64,000 nucleotides of DNA. Source: Candidatus Thalassospirochaeta sargassi (GTDB lineage Bacteria; Spirochaetota; Spirochaetia; UBA9216). The notes under the pieces are model-generated. The model was given only the letters and a program-made list of their open reading frames with translations. It was not told the DNA's origin and did not search any database. A program made the position numbers and the translations under genes. The stretch covers positions 1-64,000 of the forward strand of contig JAQQAL010000025.1 in the NCBI GenBank assembly GCA_028532855.1. The letters run 5' to 3'. Below, piece by piece: positions 17,437 through 25,734 of this stretch; the first letter of the stretch is position 1, and each line of letters opens with the position of its first letter.

Positions 17437-18831
17437 ATGAAGAAGTACATATTCTCCGTGCTGCTTGTATTTTGTTGCGCTGGACTGCGGGCGGAATGTC
17501 CTGCTGATGCAGAAACTACTGAAGAAGCAGGAATTACAGCAAGTATTGCAGTCCAGCTTGAAAATGACGGGACCTGGAATAACAGAATAAGAATATTTGA
17601 AGACGATAAACGTTTCAGTATTGTAATTTCGGTGGAAGATGCCGGTATATTGTATGAAAACTCAGAGTTGCTGTGGGCTGATATCAGTATGTCCTGCGAA
17701 GCATGTTACAAGTCTCCAGTATTTTATGCAGGCAGGCTTGAGCTTAAATCAATGATCAGAGAAATCTACGGTTCGGACTGCAGTACAGCCGGAGCGTCAG
17801 TATTCCTTGAAAACGGAATGCTCAGTGTAACTGATTCTTTCAGCGGCAGTTCCCGCTACGGGGCCGTTTTCTTTCCACAGACAGGTGCTGATACAGCATT
17901 ATGGGGATTCCGTGAAAACGACGGGAGCCTGTCTTCGGGGGTATATACTGAACTGCCTGTACATCTCCGGCCGGCGGAGAATTTGCTTCTCAACTTGGAG
18001 TTTCTGCTCTGCGGCAGCATTGCACCTGAAACCGTATGCAGCGGATGGTTCTCTGATGAGGCGGTAATGCCTCTTCAGCCAGTACTAAACCCTGCTGCGA
18101 CAGTAATGTTTGATGTGAAGGGGGCCAGAGATTTCAGCCTTGCGCTCTCTATGTTATCAGCATGCAGCCTGCCAATGTATACAGAACCGGGCGGCTTTTT
18201 CAGGCTGTTCGGTCAGTGTGAAACCGCAGGGCTAAGCCTCTGCTGCAGCCTTGGTCTTGCCGGCCGCGATTACCTAACCCCCGGGGGAGAAAAAGCCAGA
18301 TACCCCTTATCCGCGGGGTTCGAACTGACGGGAATACAGCAAGCAGGGAGGGCTGAGTTCGATTTTGAAGCCTCCTACAGCTATCGCCGCGGCAGGATGG
18401 CTGTGGTACCATCGAGGGTATTTGCGCAGAAGGAGGAGCTGAGCGTTGAAGCCGGGATGTTACTTGGAAGGATAAAATGCACTGCAGTAACCGAATACTG
18501 TCGCAGATGGGATGAAGAGGGATTAATAATAGAAAACATAGATACCGGTGCCGAACTGGGATTGAAACTCGAAGGTTTTTTTATTGAACTAGACGGCGGA
18601 ATATCTATGGAAGCAGAATACGGCTGGTACAGCCCCTTGTGCGCTGAGGGAGGAGCTGCATTTGAATACTCAGGTGAACTGTTTGGTATAAGTCTGAGTG
18701 TAAAAAATGGTAAGGAATTTAATTCTTCAGCCGGATTATGTTTTACAACCGGAACGGCAGTTGTGGGTATAAATATTGATCTGAATGAAAGAGAGGGATT
18801 CAGTTTCAGGATTAGTGCTGAAACACGATGA
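17437..18831 (+). CDS. exported protein, possible beta-barrel, unknown
   Basis: A 464-residue protein with a signal peptide (residues 1-19, ending GLRA). The mature part has many short alternating hydrophobic/polar stretches and ends in strand-like segments (VGINIDL, FSFRISAETR), compatible with an outer-membrane beta-barrel. Several cysteines lie in the first third. I recognise no family. No Shine-Dalgarno is visible; TATAGA ends five bases before the ATG, but no good -35 accompanies it. It sits alone between the two acetate kinase genes, and a link to them is not evident. Confidence 0.6.
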   Translation: MKKYIFSVLLVFCCAGLRAECPADAETTEEAGITASIAVQLENDGTWNNRIRIFEDDKRFSIVISVEDAGILYENSELLWADISMSCEACYKSPVFYAGRLELKSMIREIYGSDCSTAGASVFLENGMLSVTDSFSGSSRYGAVFFPQTGADTALWGFRENDGSLSSGVYTELPVHLRPAENLLLNLEFLLCGSIAPETVCSGWFSDEAVMPLQPVLNPAATVMFDVKGARDFSLALSMLSACSLPMYTEPGGFFRLFGQCETAGLSLCCSLGLAGRDYLTPGGEKARYPLSAGFELTGIQQAGRAEFDFEASYSYRRGRMAVVPSRVFAQKEELSVEAGMLLGRIKCTAVTEYCRRWDEEGLIIENIDTGAELGLKLEGFFIELDGGISMEAEYGWYSPLCAEGGAAFEYSGELFGISLSVKNGKEFNSSAGLCFTTGTAVVGINIDLNEREGFSFRISAETR

Positions 18832-18879
18832 TGTTTTATGGAGAAATTGGACAAATATCCAAACAATGAAAAAAAGTGA

Positions 18880-18905
18880 ATTAAATATTGAATAATATAT
18901 TTAAT
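18880..18905. repeat. AT-rich inverted repeat upstream of the second acetate kinase
   Basis: ATTAAATAT (18880-18888) and ATATTTAAT (18897-18905) are perfect inverted arms with an eight-base spacer, 47 bases before the ATG of the second acetate kinase gene. It may be an operator, but composition makes chance possible. Confidence 0.35.
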
Positions 18906-18951
18906 CGGTTTAAAATCTGTTAATAAATATAAAATAAACCGGAGCGGAGAA

Positions 18952-20178
18952 ATGGAAAAACTTCTTGTAATTAATTGCGGCAGCTCATCTCTGAAATACG
19001 AGGTTTATGCGATGCCGAACAAAACTAGTCTTGGTAAGGGACTTGTGGAACGTATCGGCTCTCCGACGGGAATTATTACTCAAAAGTCCGATAAGGGTGT
19101 CATAGAATTGAATGAGCCTCTACCAGATCATGATGCGGCAATGGTTCTTGTCAAAAAAGCCTTAACCGATCCTGACAAAGGGATATTAAAAGCAATTGAT
19201 GAAATCTCAGGTGTAGGTCATCGAACGGTGCACGGAGGTGAGGATTATTCAACATCCGTAATTATCGATGAAGATGTAATTGAAGCTATAAAGCGGAATA
19301 CGGATCTTGCACCATTGCATAATCCTGCAAACCTTACCGGTATAAAAGCTGCGATGGAAATGTTGCCGGGGGTTCCGCAGGTAGCGGTCTTCGATACAGC
19401 TTTTCACCAGACGCTTGCCCCGTCCTCATATCTTTATGGACTGCCCAGGGAACTGTATACAAAACATAAGATCAGACGTTATGGTTTTCACGGAACCAGC
19501 CATCGTTATGTCTCAAAAGAAGCAGTAAAACTTATGAAGCGGGATGTTGAAAATACTAATGTAATTTCATGTCATCTTGGCAACGGAGCATCTATAACTG
19601 CTATCAGGCAGGGCAAATCGGTGGAAACTTCAATGGGTTTTACTCCTCTTGAAGGTCTGGTTATGGGAACGCGCAGCGGTGATCTGGATCCTGCCATCCT
19701 CCTGTTTCTTCTTGAAAAAGGATATTCAGCTGAAGATATAAACAAGATGATAAACAAGGAAGGCGGATTGCTGGGCTTGTCGGGTGTTTCAAATGATATG
19801 AGAGATATACATCTCGCGGCAGATAAGGGTAATCAGGATGCAATTGAAGCACTTGAGGTGTTCGCTCACAAGATTAGACAGTATATAGGTGCGTACTCAG
19901 CTAACATGGTTAAAGTCGATGCACTCATTTTTACCGGTGGTATTGGCGAGAATGATATCAGAATGCGGGAAATGATCTGCCACCGGCTGGAAAATATCGG
20001 CATTGTAATGGACTATGATAGGAACAAAGCAAATGGTTCAAAGCCCGGAATTGTTTCTAAGGATTATTCACCTGTAACCATAATAGTAATGCCGACGAAC
20101 GAAGAATTGCAGATTGCAACTGATACTTATGAGTTGATTAATGAAAAATATAAAAGTTGGGTTCTTCTTAAGGAATAG
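18952..20178 (+). CDS. ackA: acetate kinase, standard length
   Basis: A 408-residue acetate kinase of normal length. Signatures: VINCGSSSLKYE, GHRTVHGGEDY, RRYGFHGTSHRY, HLGNGASITA, GTRSGDLDPAI and TGGIGENDIR. It is a diverged paralogue of the gene at 15960-17336 and lacks that gene's cysteine-rich tail. GGAG precedes the ATG. No phosphotransacetylase is in the window, so the partner enzyme must be elsewhere. A strong terminator follows at 20236-20272. Confidence 0.94.
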   Translation: MEKLLVINCGSSSLKYEVYAMPNKTSLGKGLVERIGSPTGIITQKSDKGVIELNEPLPDHDAAMVLVKKALTDPDKGILKAIDEISGVGHRTVHGGEDYSTSVIIDEDVIEAIKRNTDLAPLHNPANLTGIKAAMEMLPGVPQVAVFDTAFHQTLAPSSYLYGLPRELYTKHKIRRYGFHGTSHRYVSKEAVKLMKRDVENTNVISCHLGNGASITAIRQGKSVETSMGFTPLEGLVMGTRSGDLDPAILLFLLEKGYSAEDINKMINKEGGLLGLSGVSNDMRDIHLAADKGNQDAIEALEVFAHKIRQYIGAYSANMVKVDALIFTGGIGENDIRMREMICHRLENIGIVMDYDRNKANGSKPGIVSKDYSPVTIIVMPTNEELQIATDTYELINEKYKSWVLLKE

Positions 20179-20235
20179 AAATTCATAGGGTTAATCCCTT
20201 GATGTAGGTGTTTGGAATAGCTTCAATGCTTTCCG

Positions 20236-20272
20236 GGGCCGGTGGTTTGGTTGACCGCCGGTCCTTTTTTTT
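20236..20272 (+). terminator. rho-independent terminator after the second ackA
   Basis: An 11-bp stem (20236-20246 with 20254-20264, two G-U pairs), a seven-base loop and eight Ts at 20265-20272. Confidence 0.85.
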
Positions 20273-20300
20273 GGGAAACTTCTTTATGTGGAAGTTGAAA

Positions 20301-21635
20301 CTAGATCATCAGCATCTTGGCAATTTCGAAATATATTGTCAGTCCGGCAATATCTATTACTGTGGCCATCAAAGGGGCGGACATTACCGTAGGGTCGAAT
20401 CCCATTCGGTTGATCAGTAAGGGGGCAAGGGTTCCTACCAGAGTGGAAAATAGAACTACGAAGGCGAGCGAAATCCCTATTGTCAGAGACTCCTGAAAGC
20501 CAATGCCGGGAGGCAGAAAATAACCTCGTATTATGATCACGGCTCCGGTTATCAGACCCATAAGAATTCCAACTGCTATTTCCTTGAAAAGTATCTTACC
20601 TGCGTCGCGGGAATGTATTTCACCGGTAGCAAGACCGCGTATCATCAGGGTGGAAGCCTGACTTCCGGAATTCCCTCCGGTCTGGGTGATAACCGGCATG
20701 AAAATAAAGAGAAATGCAGCTGTAGTAATAAGCCCTGAATAATGATTTACAACATTGGTCGAAAAAGTACCCAGAAGCAGCAGGACTATCAGCCATGGAA
20801 TCCGTTTTTTGACCAGGCCCCAGACAGATGAATCAAGGTATCTGTCTACATTACCTGTCATAGCTCCCATCTTGTATGTATCCTCGGTATGCTCCTCACG
20901 GATAACGTCTATGATATCGTCGAAGGTGACGATACCCAGCAGCTGATTACGGTTGTCTAAAACCGGAAGAGCGATAAGATCGTAGGTTTCAAGTGTTTTT
21001 GCTACCTCTTCCTGGTCTGTTTCTTCATGAACTGAGATATAGTTGGTTTCCATAATATCATTAACCAGTTCACTGTCATCAGCCATTAAAAGCTCCCTGA
21101 GTGATACAACGCCCTGTAGACGCTTAAACTCGTCCAGGATGTATATATAGTAAACAGTTTCAACCTCCTGAGCACCGCGTCGTACAAAATGCAGTGTTTG
21201 CGCCACGGTAATTCCGGCTCGTACAGCAAGATACCTCGGGGTCATAAGACCGGCTGCGTCGTCCTCGTCAAATCTTAGAAGAAAAAGTGTTTCTTTCTTT
21301 GCGTCTTCACTGAGGCTGTTCCAGGCTTCTCTTCTGACTTCCGGAGAAACAGACTGAATAAAGTCAGCAAGGTCGTCCGGATCCATTTCTGAAAGAATCT
21401 GGTTAATACTCTGTGCGGAGAGAGATTCAATAAGTTTTTCCTGTTCGGTATTGGAAAGAGCGTTGAGCAGATCGACTTTGTTGTCTACCGGCAGATTGAC
21501 CATTATTCTAAGGGCCTCTTCGTCGTTGAAGGTGTCCCATTCTTCAAGAATATCAGCAAGGGGCATCTCTGCAAGGATCTTCTTCAGCTCTTCAGGAGGC
21601 GTTCCATCTATGTTCAGTTTTTCTTTCAGCTCCAT
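20301..21635 (-). CDS. mgtE: magnesium transporter MgtE
   Basis: A 444-residue Mg2+ channel. Domain order: cytoplasmic superhelical N domain (residues about 1-120, with DPDDLADFI), two CBS domains (about 120-250) that sense Mg2+, and a five-helix membrane domain from about 275 containing TQTGGNSGSQAST and APLMATVID. The ATG at 21635 is chosen because AGGAGG lies nine bases upstream; an upstream in-frame start would run through that site. The gene starts 87 bases after murB on the same strand. That gap is too short for an M-box riboswitch, so control is probably through the CBS domains. Confidence 0.93.
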   Translation of the reverse strand: MELKEKLNIDGTPPEELKKILAEMPLADILEEWDTFNDEEALRIMVNLPVDNKVDLLNALSNTEQEKLIESLSAQSINQILSEMDPDDLADFIQSVSPEVRREAWNSLSEDAKKETLFLLRFDEDDAAGLMTPRYLAVRAGITVAQTLHFVRRGAQEVETVYYIYILDEFKRLQGVVSLRELLMADDSELVNDIMETNYISVHEETDQEEVAKTLETYDLIALPVLDNRNQLLGIVTFDDIIDVIREEHTEDTYKMGAMTGNVDRYLDSSVWGLVKKRIPWLIVLLLLGTFSTNVVNHYSGLITTAAFLFIFMPVITQTGGNSGSQASTLMIRGLATGEIHSRDAGKILFKEIAVGILMGLITGAVIIIRGYFLPPGIGFQESLTIGISLAFVVLFSTLVGTLAPLLINRMGFDPTVMSAPLMATVIDIAGLTIYFEIAKMLMI

Positions 21636-21722
21636 CGGCCCATACCTCCTGATCAGGTTTTTTTCAGGATATACCATTTTTTTGAAATTTAAAAGACGAA
21701 ATCAGAAACTAATTAAGCATGA

Positions 21723-22649
21723 TTAGAGTAAATCGGAAAAATCTCCGACCATACGAATCTCAGGTTCAAGTTCGAAACCTAATTCATCTCTAACCTTTGT
21801 CTGAACAAAGTTGATAAGCCTGTAGATGTCGGCGGATGTCGCGTTACCTTTGTTGATGAATATATTTGCGTGGTGGTCCGAAATTTTAGCCCCGCCTATT
21901 TCCGTTCCGCGTAGATTCAGCGAATCGATGATTGCACCGGACGGCTTTCCGAATGCCCTGTTGTTTTTAAAAACAGATCCTGCGCTAGGGCCTGCGTAGT
22001 GGCCCTTGGCCTCTCGGTCGCTGCGATTTTTATCCATTTCTTTTCTGATTATTTCCCGACTGCATTTTATCAATCTGAATTCTGCTTCAAGTATTACGGA
22101 ATCTCCATTCTGAAAAGGAGAAATCTTATAATCAAAGTCGCCTTCCTGAGGCGTCATGGTTCTGATGCTATGTGATTCATTGAGGTAGGTTACAGATGCA
22201 AGTATGTCTGAAATTGATCTTCCGTAGCATCGGGCATTCATCCATACAGCACCTCCGACTGTGCCCGGCATACCGTAGAATGAATCGAAACCGCTGAAAC
22301 CGGCTTCGAGAGCTGCTTCTGCTGCAGAGTCTACAATGAGCCCGGATCCGAAGCTTGCCCTACCGTCGTCCGCAATGTTGATGCCGTCAAAATGTTTGAT
22401 GTCAATAACGAGACCGGGAATGCCTTTGTCGGAAACAAGGAGATTAGCGCCGCCTCCGAGGATAAAGTAATCGGATGCGCAGCGGTTTGCGGCTTCAAGG
22501 ACCTCGATAAGCTCCCGGGTATCAGCCGGAACGCAGAATATCTCGGCCGGACCTCCGGTTTCATAGGTTGTGTGTCCAGACATGGGTTCGTTGAATAGTA
22601 ATTCACCCTTTATGTTGATTTTTTTGAGTATATTCCGTAAATTAACCAC
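21723..22649 (-). CDS. murB: UDP-N-acetylenolpyruvoylglucosamine reductase
   Basis: A 308-residue FAD enzyme reducing UDP-GlcNAc-enolpyruvate to UDP-MurNAc in peptidoglycan synthesis. The FAD-binding segment LGGGANLLVSD is near residue 64, GMPGTVGGAVWMNARCYG near 126, the catalytic Ser in AGSVFKN, and the Glu in ELEPEIRMVG near the C terminus. The compact form with GSVFKN fits the type II (Gram-positive and spirochaete) enzymes. The start is GTG at 22649 with no obvious Shine-Dalgarno. TATAAA lies 13 bases upstream, so the leader may be very short. The gene is divergent from cysS. Confidence 0.92.
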   Translation of the reverse strand: MVNLRNILKKINIKGELLFNEPMSGHTTYETGGPAEIFCVPADTRELIEVLEAANRCASDYFILGGGANLLVSDKGIPGLVIDIKHFDGINIADDGRASFGSGLIVDSAAEAALEAGFSGFDSFYGMPGTVGGAVWMNARCYGRSISDILASVTYLNESHSIRTMTPQEGDFDYKISPFQNGDSVILEAEFRLIKCSREIIRKEMDKNRSDREAKGHYAGPSAGSVFKNNRAFGKPSGAIIDSLNLRGTEIGGAKISDHHANIFINKGNATSADIYRLINFVQTKVRDELGFELEPEIRMVGDFSDLL

Positions 22650-22700
22650 AAAAGGATTTTACTTTATAAATTAAGGTTAATCCATACTCAGGAGATTTTT

Positions 22701-24116
22701 ATGAACGTGAAGCTGTACAACACATTAGGCCGCGAAATGCAGGATTTTAAGCCGATTAATGAAAAAGAGGTCGGCCTCTACTGTTGCGGCCCTACAGTTT
22801 ATAATTACGCACATATTGGAAATCTCCGCACCTATGTTTTTGAAGATTTACTACGTCGAACCCTCGAATATGCCGGTTACAATGTGAACCATGTAATGAA
22901 TATTACGGATGTAGGCCACTTGACAGGTGATGCAGACGAGGGTGAAGACAAGATGGAAAAGAGTGCTCGTGAGACGGGGCGCAGTCCCGCTGAAATTGCT
23001 TCATTTTATACTGATGCTTTCTTTAATGACATAGACAGGCTTAATATAGTCAGACCGAAGACCGCGTGTGCTGCAACCAAACATATAGGCAACATGATAG
23101 GTTTGATAAAAAAACTTGAAGCAAAGGGATTTACCTATATTTCAGGTGGGAATGTATATTTTGATACCTCAAAATTCGACAGATACGGTGAGCTAGCTTT
23201 ACTTGACAGACAAAAGTTGCGCGCAGGAGCAAGAATTGCAGTCGATGACAATAAAAAGAACCCGGCAGACTTTGTTCTATGGTTTACAAATTCAAAGTTT
23301 GAGAACCACATAATGCAATGGGATTCCCCCTGGGGAAGTGGTTACCCGGGCTGGCATGTCGAATGTTCTGCCATGAGTATGAAATATCTTGGTGAATCAT
23401 TCGATATTCACTGCGGAGGTATAGATCATATACCTATTCATCATACCAACGAAATAGCGCAGTCGGAGGCGGCAAGCGGAAAGAAGTGGGTCAACTATTG
23501 GATCCACGGTGAGTTTCTGCTGATGGACAAACAGAAAATGGCTAAATCAGCCGGTAATTTTCTTACTCTCCAAACACTCATTGATAAGGGCTACGATCCG
23601 CTTGACTACAGATACTTCTGCCTCGGTGGGCATTATCGCTCCCAGCTCGTTTTTAATTTTGAATCACTTGACGCAGCAAGAACCGCAAGGATGAATCTGG
23701 TTGAAAGGATCGCAGCAATGAAGCTTGAGAGTGACCCGACACCGGTAGAAAACCTCAGCCCGCGTGCAAAGGAACTTCTTGAAAACTTCAACAACGGGCT
23801 GCTTGGGGATCTGAACGCTCCGAAGGCTCTTGCTGAATTATGGCAGCTGATGAAGGATAAGGATCTTGGTGTTGCTGATAAGCTAGGCGCTGTTTTTGAA
23901 ATGGACAGAGTGCTGGGGCTGAGACTTGATGAAGCCGAAGCACCCTCTGTTGCACTCACTGATGCAGAGGCCGCGCTTGTCAGGGCCCGTGAGCAGGCAA
24001 GGGCAGATAAAGACTGGGCAAGGGCAGATGAATTGCGTGCCGAATTACTTGAAATGGGTATTGAAATCAAGGATACGGCCAAGGGAACCGAATGCAGAAA
24101 GTCTGTGAACCGTTAA
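22701..24116 (+). CDS. cysS: cysteinyl-tRNA synthetase
   Basis: A 471-residue class I synthetase. The HIGH-type motif is AHIGN near residue 37 and the KMSKS-type motif is KMAKSAGN near 276. Zinc-binding Cys and His residues include Cys29 (CCGPTVYNY), the Cys in HVECSAMS and the His in IDHIPIHH. AGGAG precedes the ATG. A hairpin at 24107-24138 overlaps the stop codon. The ECF sigma operon follows 53 bases later. Confidence 0.94.
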   Translation: MNVKLYNTLGREMQDFKPINEKEVGLYCCGPTVYNYAHIGNLRTYVFEDLLRRTLEYAGYNVNHVMNITDVGHLTGDADEGEDKMEKSARETGRSPAEIASFYTDAFFNDIDRLNIVRPKTACAATKHIGNMIGLIKKLEAKGFTYISGGNVYFDTSKFDRYGELALLDRQKLRAGARIAVDDNKKNPADFVLWFTNSKFENHIMQWDSPWGSGYPGWHVECSAMSMKYLGESFDIHCGGIDHIPIHHTNEIAQSEAASGKKWVNYWIHGEFLLMDKQKMAKSAGNFLTLQTLIDKGYDPLDYRYFCLGGHYRSQLVFNFESLDAARTARMNLVERIAAMKLESDPTPVENLSPRAKELLENFNNGLLGDLNAPKALAELWQLMKDKDLGVADKLGAVFEMDRVLGLRLDEAEAPSVALTDAEAALVRAREQARADKDWARADELRAELLEMGIEIKDTAKGTECRKSVNR

Positions 24117-24138
24117 AACGAAAAGTTTTTAGCGGTTC
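24107..24138 (+). other. long imperfect hairpin between cysS and the sigma gene
   Basis: GAACCG (24107-24112) pairs with CGGTTC (24133-24138), and inner bases can extend the stem through TAAAAC and GTTTT. There is no T tail, so it is not a standard terminator. It may stabilise the cysS mRNA end or be part of the sigma-gene promoter region. Confidence 0.4.
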
Positions 24139-24169
24139 AATGTAACTTACTGATGGTTTTGTTGTTTAT

Positions 24170-24688
24170 ATGATAGAAGACGAGAGGATCGTTGAGTCCT
24201 TTGACCAGGTTTACGAAGAAGTATTTCCGATCCTCATTCGGGTGGCGTACCATATTACAGGCAGCACGGACGTCAGCGAAGAACTTTGTCAGGAAGCCTT
24301 TATAAGATACATAAGCCGTGAAGCAGCTATCCCCACTGTGGAGCAGTCGCGTTACTGGCTTATAAGAGTTGTGAAGAATCTCTGCTATAATTATGTGAAA
24401 CGAAAGGGCAGGGAAGGTAGAGCAGTAGACAGGATTAAGGAATTGCCTCAGCCGGAAACAAGTAACGGTGAGCATGAACTTATCAGGAAGGAAGAGATAG
24501 AAACCGTACAGGCGGCTCTTATGCAGCTGCCTCTGAAACTCAGAACGGTTATAATCCTGAAGGAATACGGGCAATTGAGTTATAAAGAAATTGCATCTAT
24601 TTTGAGAATCACAGAAGGTAACGTGAAGGTAAGAGTTTACAGAGCAAGAGCCGGTCTTGAAGATATCCTTTCCGGGGGGGGGCTATGA
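24170..24688 (+). CDS. ECF-type RNA polymerase sigma factor
   Basis: A 172-residue extracytoplasmic-function sigma factor with region 2 (about residues 10-80, including DVSEELCQEAFIRYIS and YWLIRVVKNLCYN) and region 4 (about 112-165, with YKEIASILRITEGNVKVRVYRAR as the DNA-binding helix-turn-helix). Regions 1 and 3 are absent, as usual. The last codons contain a run of nine Gs (24674-24682), after which the stop overlaps the ATG of the anti-sigma gene. One extra G would join both proteins in frame. No Shine-Dalgarno is visible before the ATG. Confidence 0.9.
   Translation: MIEDERIVESFDQVYEEVFPILIRVAYHITGSTDVSEELCQEAFIRYISREAAIPTVEQSRYWLIRVVKNLCYNYVKRKGREGRAVDRIKELPQPETSNGEHELIRKEEIETVQAALMQLPLKLRTVIILKEYGQLSYKEIASILRITEGNVKVRVYRARAGLEDILSGGGL
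24674..24682 (+). repeat. G9 homopolymer at the sigma/anti-sigma junction
   Basis: Nine Gs encode three glycines at the end of the sigma factor, two bases before the anti-sigma ATG at 24685. The tract may also act as the ribosome binding site of the anti-sigma gene. Confidence 0.9.
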
Positions 24689-25227
24689 TGTGTCCCGATA
24701 AGGAATTGATATCGGCCTGGCATGACGGTGAAACCGGCAGAAGATGGTCCGAAGAAATTACAATGCATATTACAGATTGTGAGGACTGTGCAGCAGAAGC
24801 CGGCAGGCTGGATTCATTGAGCATCCTGCTGCATGAATCTAAAATACCCGGTGAAAAGGAAATCCGGGACAGGGTATACAATGCAATAGAGAGAAGGCGG
24901 GCAGTAGGGAGCAGTGAAGCTTTCTGGCGACGGCATATTGATATTTCAATGCCGGTGCTTCTCAGTGCTGCAGCTATGCTGATTGTATTCTTTGCCGCTG
25001 TTTTATTCGCTTTTCAGCGTTTGGAGGCTGTGCCGGAGGTTGTTGAGGAGATACAGCCTGAACCCGAGATTTCACTTCAGGTAATCAGCCTGGAAGATGC
25101 CGCTGCTATTCTACTTTCGGATGATTCGGGTTTCGATGTTCTGATAACAATACCTTCCGGGGATGCTTTATCAGTTACCGGTGAACCGCAGCTTATAAGA
25201 GAAGCGGATTACAGGCGGGGTGAGTAG
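24685..25227 (+). CDS. membrane-bound zinc-finger anti-sigma factor
   Basis: A 180-residue protein. The N-terminal domain has the zinc anti-sigma signature HxxxCxxC (MHITDCEDC, about residues 28-36), which binds the sigma factor. A single membrane helix lies at about residues 90-112, followed by a periplasmic tail rich in Glu, Val and Ser. It overlaps the sigma gene by four bases (ATGA), the standard arrangement for a sigma/anti-sigma pair. It should hold the sigma factor at the membrane until an envelope signal arrives; the signal is unknown. Confidence 0.85.
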   Translation: MMCPDKELISAWHDGETGRRWSEEITMHITDCEDCAAEAGRLDSLSILLHESKIPGEKEIRDRVYNAIERRRAVGSSEAFWRRHIDISMPVLLSAAAMLIVFFAAVLFAFQRLEAVPEVVEEIQPEPEISLQVISLEDAAAILLSDDSGFDVLITIPSGDALSVTGEPQLIREADYRRGE

Positions 25228-25239
25228 GTAGGTACGTAC

Positions 25240-25734
25240 GTGAAACGGCTATTATCTGCTTTATCTCTGCTTTTACTTATGATTGTAGACTTATCCGCCC
25301 AAAGCGGAAGTCTCGACCTCTCCTATATCGAGAATAAAAAGCTGTCGATAAACATGACTACCAGAATACTCGGTGATGAAAACGAAACGATCTGGCACAT
25401 GGACAGTTCAAAGATTACAGTTTCGGGTGAAGCTGTAAAGGTTAAGCTATCCGGAGGAAATCTGATCGTAATTGCAAATATCACACCATACCTGAATTCA
25501 GATAATACCCTGTTTCTTGTTGCCAAAGGCGAGATTTTTATGACCGACAGTGCTGACAGTGAGGAAGTAAAGTACTATACTACCTTAAAGAGTCTGCCTG
25601 TGACGGTCGGCGAGAAGGTTATTTTCTTTCCGCTCGGGATGGCTTATGACTCGAACAGCAACTTTTACAGTATGGAAATGGAGATCCAGGTCCAGTCTGT
25701 AGAAGACCCCGATGATTCAGCGAAGGTGGAATGA
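25240..25734 (+). CDS. exported protein of unknown function in the ECF operon
   Basis: A 164-residue protein with a signal peptide (residues 1-20, cleavage after LSAQ likely). The mature part looks like an all-beta domain (alternating segments such as VKVKLSGGNLIVIANI and LPVTVGEKVIFFPL). I do not recognise the family. The start is GTG at 25240, preceded by repeated GTAGGTAGGTAC, which may serve as a weak ribosome site. The stop overlaps the next ATG by four bases. Position suggests an envelope protein under the ECF sigma factor. Confidence 0.7.
   Translation: MKRLLSALSLLLLMIVDLSAQSGSLDLSYIENKKLSINMTTRILGDENETIWHMDSSKITVSGEAVKVKLSGGNLIVIANITPYLNSDNTLFLVAKGEIFMTDSADSEEVKYYTTLKSLPVTVGEKVIFFPLGMAYDSNSNFYSMEMEIQVQSVEDPDDSAKVE

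Noticed and set aside
21636-21722. M-box riboswitch before mgtE
   Set aside because: Only 87 bases separate murB and mgtE, much too short for an M-box, and no matching conserved segments are seen.
24107-24138. Rho-independent terminator after cysS
   Set aside because: The hairpin is good but no T tract follows, so I list it only as a hairpin.
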